In this document: in pieces, positions 38,809-43,287 of the stretch
How the letters are laid out: each line of letters begins with the position of its first letter
Position numbering within the stretch: the first letter of the stretch is position 1
DNA from: Bacteroidota bacterium
GTDB lineage: Bacteria; Bacteroidota; Bacteroidia; Bacteroidales; GCA-2711565
Length of the DNA stretch: 43,287 nucleotides
Direction of reading: 5' to 3'
Assembly: GCA_003353955.1 (NCBI GenBank)
Contig: PIVJ01000015.1
Coordinates: 1 to 43,287 of the forward strand
Translations under genes and position numbers: made by a program
The notes under the pieces: generated by a model
The model's input: only the letters and a program-made list of their open reading frames with translations
What the model was told of the DNA's origin: nothing
The model's database searches: none

Positions 38809-39597
38809 TTAAGTCAATCCGAGGTAAACATCTGGTTTTCTGTCATTAAAAACATGATTACGAGATGTAACCATTTTATTTCTTGCTTCAGCAATATCAA
38901 TATCGATGATATATACGGCATCTGAATCGGGGCTGGCCTTATCAATAATAATCGCATCGGGATTGGTAATAAAAGAATTTCCGCTAAAGGTAATATCTGA
39001 TTCGGTTCCGTACCTATTTGCTGTTATCACAAACATCTTATTCATAAATGCTTGCGCAGGAACACATTTTTGGGCATTTGTTGTAATTAAATTAGATGGA
39101 TGACAAACAATATCTGCACCATTCATACCTACAATTCGCCATACTTCAGGGAATAGATAATCAAAACATATGAGCATTGATGTTTTACAAAACCCAATGT
39201 CAAATACAGGTAATCCCACGGATCCTGTTTCGAAAATATCTTTCTCATTTAAAAATAAGTGAATCTTTTGATACTTACCAATATAGCCATTTGGACCAAC
39301 CAATACAGTTGTATTAAAGAGCTTCTCACCCACTCTTTCATTCACGCCGCAAACAATATTTGTATTGTATTTTTTAGCTGAAGAAACTAAAAATTCAACA
39401 AAAATACTTTTTGATATTTCTTCAGAATACATGACTGCATCATTTCTTGAAGCAAAATTATAACCAGAGTTTGCCAACTCCGGAAATACAATCAGTTCAC
39501 TTCCTAAAGCCTTTCCCAACAACTTTTCAATCTGCATTATATTTGCATTTTGATCTCCCAATATGGGTTTAAATTGAATATATCCTACTTTATTCAT
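38809..39597 (-). CDS. carbon-nitrogen hydrolase (nitrilase superfamily)
   Basis: It hydrolyses an amide or nitrile bond of an unknown small substrate. The 262-residue protein has the full triad: Glu40 in VFPELANSGY, Lys111 in GKYQKIHLF and Cys144 in MLICFDYLFPEVWR. It starts with the usual VGYIQFKPILGD. It is the last gene of the dapD operon, 4 nt after the tsaC-like gene. Confidence 0.88.
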   Translation of the reverse strand: MNKVGYIQFKPILGDQNANIMQIEKLLGKALGSELIVFPELANSGYNFASRNDAVMYSEEISKSIFVEFLVSSAKKYNTNIVCGVNERVGEKLFNTTVLVGPNGYIGKYQKIHLFLNEKDIFETGSVGLPVFDIGFCKTSMLICFDYLFPEVWRIVGMNGADIVCHPSNLITTNAQKCVPAQAFMNKMFVITANRYGTESDITFSGNSFITNPDAIIIDKASPDSDAVYIIDIDIAEARNKMVTSRNHVFNDRKPDVYLGLT

Positions 39598-39601
39598 CTT
39601 A

Positions 39602-40165
39602 CTAATTTCTTATGATCTTAAACTCGCCATCTTCTTCTAACTTAATAATTGTTGAAGGTTTAACTTCTCTTATCAAACGCTGTTCAAGATTGACTACATA
39701 ATCAACACTATTCTTAATCTCATCTTCTATTGATGTAAACATAATAGGTGTTGGCTGACCGGAAATATTAGCCGACGAAGATACAATTGGATGGCCCAGT
39801 TGAGTTATCAATCTTCTGCAAAATTCGCTTCTAACTATTCTGATTGCAATTGTATTATCTTCTGCAATCACATTTTTTGCCAGGTTTTTCGCACCGGAAA
39901 AAATTATTGTCAACGGTGTCTGTATACTATCAATCAGATCAGGTGCTATGTCGGGAACTTTATCTACATAATATGCAAGTTTGTCAGTCGAATCAAGTAA
40001 AACGATCAAACTCTTGCTTTCAACTCGCTGTTTAATTTTAAATATTCTTTGCACTGCTTTCGCGTTAGTAGCATCACAGCCCAAACCCCAAATGGAATCT
40101 GATGGGTATAAAATGATTTTCCCTGCTTTCAAAAACTCAACTGTTTTCTTTACAATTTCGTCCAT
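39602..40165 (-). CDS. threonylcarbamoyl-AMP synthase (TsaC/Sua5/YrdC family)
   Basis: It makes threonylcarbamoyl-AMP for the t6A modification of ANN-decoding tRNAs. The 187-residue protein is of the short type without the Sua5 C-terminal domain. Motifs are YPSDSIWGLGCDATNAKAV near the N-terminus, FKIKQRVESKSLIVLL and VSSSANISGQPTP. It starts 1 nt after the glycosyltransferase stop and belongs to the dapD operon. The symbol tsaC is plausible but paralogues such as YciO cannot be fully excluded. Confidence 0.9.
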   Translation of the reverse strand: MDEIVKKTVEFLKAGKIILYPSDSIWGLGCDATNAKAVQRIFKIKQRVESKSLIVLLDSTDKLAYYVDKVPDIAPDLIDSIQTPLTIIFSGAKNLAKNVIAEDNTIAIRIVRSEFCRRLITQLGHPIVSSSANISGQPTPIMFTSIEDEIKNSVDYVVNLEQRLIREVKPSTIIKLEEDGEFKIIRN

Positions 40166-40166
40166 A

Positions 40167-41168
40167 TTAGTTAATCCTCTTCAATAATTGGTTTTTGTTT
40201 ATTGTATACGCACACTTGAAATGGGTTTCAGGACATGCTTTCAATCCATGCAAACCACACGGCCTGCATTTTAGTTCTTCGTTAGTTTCTACTATCACTG
40301 AATCACCCGACAATGGACCAAAACCAAATGCTTCGACTGTCGAGCAAAAAATTGCCGTGATTGGTGCGTTCACCGATGAAGCCAGGTGCAAAGGAGCAGA
40401 ATCATTCACATAATTCATGCTAGCCTCTTTCATCAATGCAGCAGATTCAAGCAGTGTAAGTTTTCCTGCTAAATTTAAAGTATTCTTATCACCGCTGCGG
40501 TCAATTATTTGTTGACAATGCCCTCTATCTACAGAAGATCCTATGAAATAAATATAATAGGACGAATCTATTTCTTTAATGAATTCTACCCATTTATCAA
40601 ACGGAAATTCTTTTGTAAACCACAACGATTTTGGTGCAACACAAATATATTGATGTGTTTTATATTGTGAGGTTTTGGCATAATCAGCTTTAGACGGATA
40701 TAACTTCACCGTCGTAGATTTATTATTTGTCCACCGTTTAACTAATGCTAAATTGCGATCAACCTCATGAATGATGTTTCCATTCTTAGCAATTCTATGT
40801 TTTACACTGTTTGAGAAGAATAGTGATAATGGATTTTTATTAAAGCCAATTGTTTTTCTGGCTCTTGATAAAACCGTGGCAAGACCGGTCAATAGAAATC
40901 GTTGAAGATTTACGATGAGATCATATTTTTCACCCCGATTATGATTAATGATATCAATAAGATTTCGGTATTTATTCTCAGACTTATTCCAAATTATAAG
41001 ATTGCTAATTATCGGATGATCATTAAATAACGATTCATTACCCTTCTTTAACATAAAATCAATCTGTGCATCAGGATAAGAAATGTTTAATTTCTCAATT
41101 AATGGAGTTGCGAGTATTACATCACCGATGGAGGCTGTTTGAATAATAAGTACTTTCTTAATTTTCAT
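40167..41168 (-). CDS. glycosyltransferase family 9, heptosyltransferase-like
   Basis: It probably adds a heptose or similar sugar to the LPS core. I start at the ATG at 41168 (MKIKKVLIIQTASIGDVILA), giving 333 residues; an upstream TTG start adds only three. Family features are IGDVILATPLIEKL, a central YICVAPKSLWFTKEFPFDKW and NDSAPLHLASSVNAPITAIF, the ADP-heptose-binding region. A Cys cluster near the end (CRPCGLHGLKACPETHFKC) is seen in some family members. It lies in the dapD operon, while the ADP-heptose epimerase hldD is 12 kb away. Confidence 0.88.
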   Translation of the reverse strand: MKIKKVLIIQTASIGDVILATPLIEKLNISYPDAQIDFMLKKGNESLFNDHPIISNLIIWNKSENKYRNLIDIINHNRGEKYDLIVNLQRFLLTGLATVLSRARKTIGFNKNPLSLFFSNSVKHRIAKNGNIIHEVDRNLALVKRWTNNKSTTVKLYPSKADYAKTSQYKTHQYICVAPKSLWFTKEFPFDKWVEFIKEIDSSYYIYFIGSSVDRGHCQQIIDRSGDKNTLNLAGKLTLLESAALMKEASMNYVNDSAPLHLASSVNAPITAIFCSTVEAFGFGPLSGDSVIVETNEELKCRPCGLHGLKACPETHFKCAYTINKNQLLKRIN

Positions 41169-41177
41169 GCTCCACAA

Positions 41178-42017
41178 TTAAACTGCTATATCATGTTCTC
41201 TGAGGGCTTCATTCAGAGAAGTTTTTAAATCGGTGGAAGGCTTACGCTTACCAATAATTAATGCGCATGGAACCTGATATTCACCGGCATTAAACTGTTT
41301 AGTATAAGAACCCGGAATCACAACAGATCGTTCTGGCACAATGCCTTTCATCTCAAGCGGATCTGATCCCGAAATGTCGATGATTTTAGTTGAATTTGTA
41401 ATGACAACATTGGCACCTAACACCGCTTCCTTCTTCACCATGGCTCCTTCAACAACGATGCAACGTGAACCAATAAAACAACCATCTTCAATAATTACTG
41501 GTGCTGCCTGTACGGGTTCCAAAACGCCTCCGATACCAACGCCTCCACTTAAATGTACATTTTTGCCAATTTGCGCGCAAGAACCAACAGTGGCCCAAGT
41601 ATCAACCATGGTACCTGAATCAACATAAGCGCCAATATTAACATAGGAAGGCATCATAATCACTCCTTTAGCAATGTACGCACCATAACGAGATACGGCA
41701 GGTGGAACGACTCTGACCCCTAATTTATTATAATCCTTTTTCAACGCGATTTTATCGTGATACTCGAATGGGCCATTCTCAATTTTCTCCATTTTTTGAA
41801 CAGGGAAATAAGAGATGACAGCTTTCTTTACCCATTCATTAACATTCCACTTTTCAATAAACATCTTATCTTCAGAATAAACCGGCTCTGCTATTCTGAT
41901 CTTCCCTTTATCCATTAAATAAACCACCCTTGATATTGCCTCCTGTGTTTTTTTGTCAGAAAGTAAGGTTTTATTTTCCCACGCCAGTTCTATAATTTCT
42001 CTTAAGTCTTCGTACAT
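41178..42017 (-). CDS. dapD: 2,3,4,5-tetrahydropyridine-2,6-dicarboxylate N-succinyltransferase
   Basis: It performs the succinylation step toward meso-diaminopimelate and lysine. I start at 42017 (MYEDLREIIELAWENK), giving 279 residues; the frame runs to 42143 but the extra residues do not fit. The core is a left-handed beta-helix with hexapeptide repeats (VDTWATVGSCAQIGKNVHLS), plus GVGIGGVLEPVQAAPVIIED and CFIGSRCIVVEG. Product use: cell-wall crosslinking. It is the first gene of a tight leftward operon. Its presence indicates the succinylase route rather than DapL or Ddh alone. Confidence 0.96.
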   Translation of the reverse strand: MYEDLREIIELAWENKTLLSDKKTQEAISRVVYLMDKGKIRIAEPVYSEDKMFIEKWNVNEWVKKAVISYFPVQKMEKIENGPFEYHDKIALKKDYNKLGVRVVPPAVSRYGAYIAKGVIMMPSYVNIGAYVDSGTMVDTWATVGSCAQIGKNVHLSGGVGIGGVLEPVQAAPVIIEDGCFIGSRCIVVEGAMVKKEAVLGANVVITNSTKIIDISGSDPLEMKGIVPERSVVIPGSYTKQFNAGEYQVPCALIIGKRKPSTDLKTSLNEALREHDIAV

Positions 42018-42035
42018 ATCCGCATAATATTTATT

Positions 42036-42043
42036 CAAAATTA
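42036..42043 (-). promoter_or_regulatory. candidate -7 element of the dapD operon
   Basis: TAATTTTG on the minus strand lies 18 nt before the dapD start. The -33 is weak. A divergent promoter for ruvX overlaps this region. Confidence 0.5.
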
Positions 42044-42050
42044 TAGAAAA

Positions 42051-42083
42051 TTTGAACAGTATAAATACTTCTTTGTAATTTTG
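42051..42083 (+). promoter_or_regulatory. promoter of ruvX-def
   Basis: TTTG (42051-42054) and TAATTTTG (42076-42083) are 21 bp apart, a complete match to the Bacteroidota consensus. The ruvX ATG lies 41 nt downstream. Confidence 0.75.
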
Positions 42084-42124
42084 CACCCTGAATATCGTTT
42101 TGATATATTGAAAACAACTTAACA

Positions 42125-42538
42125 ATGGGCAGAATATTAGCAATTGACTATGGTCGAAAAAGGGTTGGAATAGCTGTTACTGATGAGTTACAGCTTATCG
42201 CCAATGCATTGACCACAATAGCAACAAAAGATATATTCACTTTTCTAAAAAAATATATAAATGATGAAAGAGTGGATTGTATCGTGGTTGGAGAGCCCAG
42301 ACAAATGAACAATGAGCCTTCTGAGTCAGCAAGATTTATTGAGCCATTTGTAAGAAAACTAAAATCCGAATTCCCTATAATGAGAGTAAAGCGTGTTGAT
42401 GAACGCTTCACTTCAAAAATGGCACAACAAACCATTCTTGAAGCAGGCTTAAAGAAGAAAGACCGGCAAAATAAAAGTTTGCTGGACAGTGTGAGTGCCA
42501 CACTTATTTTACAATCATATATGAACTCGATTTCATAA
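42125..42538 (+). CDS. ruvX: RuvX/YqgF family nuclease, 16S rRNA 5'-end maturation
   Basis: YqgF is an RNase H-fold protein. In E. coli it acts in 16S rRNA 5'-end processing; it was earlier called a putative Holliday junction resolvase. The 137-residue product has the acidic active-site set: Asp in AIDYGRKRVGIAV, Glu in VVGEPRQ and Asp in SLLDSVSATLIL, with DERFTSKMAQ between. It is divergent from dapD and 19 nt before def. Confidence 0.92.
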   Translation: MGRILAIDYGRKRVGIAVTDELQLIANALTTIATKDIFTFLKKYINDERVDCIVVGEPRQMNNEPSESARFIEPFVRKLKSEFPIMRVKRVDERFTSKMAQQTILEAGLKKKDRQNKSLLDSVSATLILQSYMNSIS

Positions 42539-42557
42539 TCTATTTAATCAAACATTT

Positions 42558-43136
42558 ATGGCTTACCCAATTGTAGCATACGGACACCCTGTATTAAGAA
42601 AGATCGCAAAGAGCATTGATAAAGACTATCCGAATTTGAATGAGATTATCGAAAACATGAAAGAGACCATGCATGAAGCACCAGGTGTAGGACTGGCTGC
42701 CCCTCAGGTTAATCTTTCAATTAGGTTAATTGTTATGGATGCAGGTTTGTATAAAACAGATTATCCCGAAGTTGAAGGATTTAACAGGGTACTTATCAAT
42801 CCAAGAATCGTTAAGGAAGAGGGTGAAGAATGGGAGTTTAACGAAGCTTGTTTGAGCTTGCCCGGATTGGCAGAATATGTTATGCGAAAACCAATCATTA
42901 CACTCAAATATCAAGATGAAAATTTTGATAAACACGAGGAAGTTATCGATGGAATGGCAGCTCGGATAATCCAACACGAACACGACCATTTAGAAGGAAT
43001 ACTTTTTATTGACCATGTGAGTAGTTTAAAAAAGGTATTGCTAAAGAATAAGCTATATGACATATCTACAGGAGAAGCAAATGCTGCCTACAAAATGGCA
43101 TTGCCGCCAATCAGGAAAAAGAAGAGACTAAAATAA
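42558..43136 (+). CDS. def: peptide deformylase
   Basis: It removes the formyl group from the initiator methionine, before Map acts. The 192-residue metalloenzyme has all three motifs: GVGLAAPQ (43-50), EACLSLPG (96-103, metal ligand Cys98) and QHEHDHLEG (139-147, His140, Glu141, His144). A basic tail (RKKKRLK) ends it. It follows ruvX by 19 nt and is probably co-transcribed. No clear terminator follows. Confidence 0.97.
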   Translation: MAYPIVAYGHPVLRKIAKSIDKDYPNLNEIIENMKETMHEAPGVGLAAPQVNLSIRLIVMDAGLYKTDYPEVEGFNRVLINPRIVKEEGEEWEFNEACLSLPGLAEYVMRKPIITLKYQDENFDKHEEVIDGMAARIIQHEHDHLEGILFIDHVSSLKKVLLKNKLYDISTGEANAAYKMALPPIRKKKRLK

Positions 43137-43182
43137 TTAGGGCCACATAGGCTGACTTAAGCTCCTTTTAATTAGGGCTTCC

Positions 43183-43287
43183 TCAGAAAGTCAAGTTTAG
43201 GATGTTTGCAAAATTTACGATATTCATCACAAAAAGTGTTGCGCCTATCCAAGATTCGGAAGTGTCTTTAAGTTTTGCTTTTATTTG
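43183..43287 (-). CDS. possible partial membrane protein at the window edge
   Basis: The leftward frame is open from the window edge to a TGA at 43183-43185, giving about 34 residues. The first part is hydrophilic (QIKAKLKDTSESW) and the rest hydrophobic (IGATLFVMNIVNFANILNLT). It could be the C-terminus of a membrane protein running leftward from the next segment. The other two minus-strand frames are closed near the edge. A short rightward frame from an ATG at 43202 also reaches the edge. I do not recognise it. Confidence 0.25.
   Translation of the reverse strand, partial: QIKAKLKDTSESWIGATLFVMNIVNFANILNLTF

Noticed and set aside
42018-42143. Longer dapD start with 42 extra residues
   Set aside because: The added part is not part of the DapD family, and it would cross the dapD -7 element and the divergent ruvX promoter.

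Overview
This window is an AT-rich piece of a Bacteroidota chromosome, most likely from a free-living member of the Bacteroidales/Marinilabiliales/Cytophagales type. The evidence is: (i) repeated promoters of the phylum-specific TTTG-N19-21-TAnnTTTG form (-33/-7); (ii) mostly A-rich translation starts with few Shine-Dalgarno sequences; (iii) a secreted lysyl-endopeptidase-like protein with a type IX secretion (T9SS) C-terminal domain; (iv) a fused alpha/beta 2-oxoacid dehydrogenase E1; (v) zinc-free forms of S14, S4 and L36. I cannot name a genus from sequence alone.

Layout. 1-347: 5'-truncated remnant of a CHAT-domain gene, reading left. 370-595: promoter and structured leader of the large ribosomal operon. 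596-18753: one uninterrupted rightward str-S10-spc-alpha supercluster: rpsL-rpsG-fusA-rpsJ-rplC-rplD-rplW-rplB-rpsS-rplV-rpsC-rplP-rpmC-rpsQ-rplN-rplX-rplE-rpsN-rpsH-rplF-rplR-rpsE-rpmD-rplO-secY-map-infA-rpmJ-rpsM-rpsK-rpsD-rpoA-rplQ. There is no tuf gene between fusA and rpsJ. The cluster ends in a strong intrinsic terminator (18775-18808), followed by eno with its own terminator. 20314-25590 (leftward): a SPOR-domain envelope protein, a TPR protein and alaS. 25722-27049 (rightward): a membrane-anchored M23 endopeptidase and a small MerR-like regulator. 27066-29587 (leftward): hldD, a lipoprotein alkaline phosphatase and a collapsed MFS transporter. 29739-31622: the T9SS-exported protease. 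31623-33562 (leftward): rluD and a PASTA protein, divergent from ddl (33691-34668). 34911-38716 (leftward): a C-terminal processing protease (S41) and the E1 enzyme. 38809-42017 (leftward): a tight operon dapD - family 9 glycosyltransferase - tsaC-like - nitrilase. 42125-43136 (rightward): ruvX (yqgF) and def. The window ends in a possible partial leftward gene.

How the genes fit together: the left half makes ribosomes, RNA polymerase alpha, the Sec channel, the N-terminal methionine processing enzyme and IF-1. The right half is mainly envelope and housekeeping: peptidoglycan precursors and remodelling (dapD, ddl, M23, PASTA, SPOR), LPS core heptose (hldD, glycosyltransferase 9), tRNA and rRNA maturation (alaS, tsaC, rluD), ruvX and peptide deformylase.

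I did not find a clearly new biological system. The most interesting small signals are: a relay of three tiny overlapping ORFs linking rpsE to rpmD; a perfect hairpin between rpsK and rpsD; a structured str-operon leader beside a CHAT gene remnant; a lysyl-endopeptidase relative in which the expected catalytic Asp is Glu; an MFS transporter reduced to four membrane segments; and a long charged tail on L17. No tRNA, rRNA, CRISPR array or intact insertion sequence was seen. No stretch of more than 300 bases lacks a gene.
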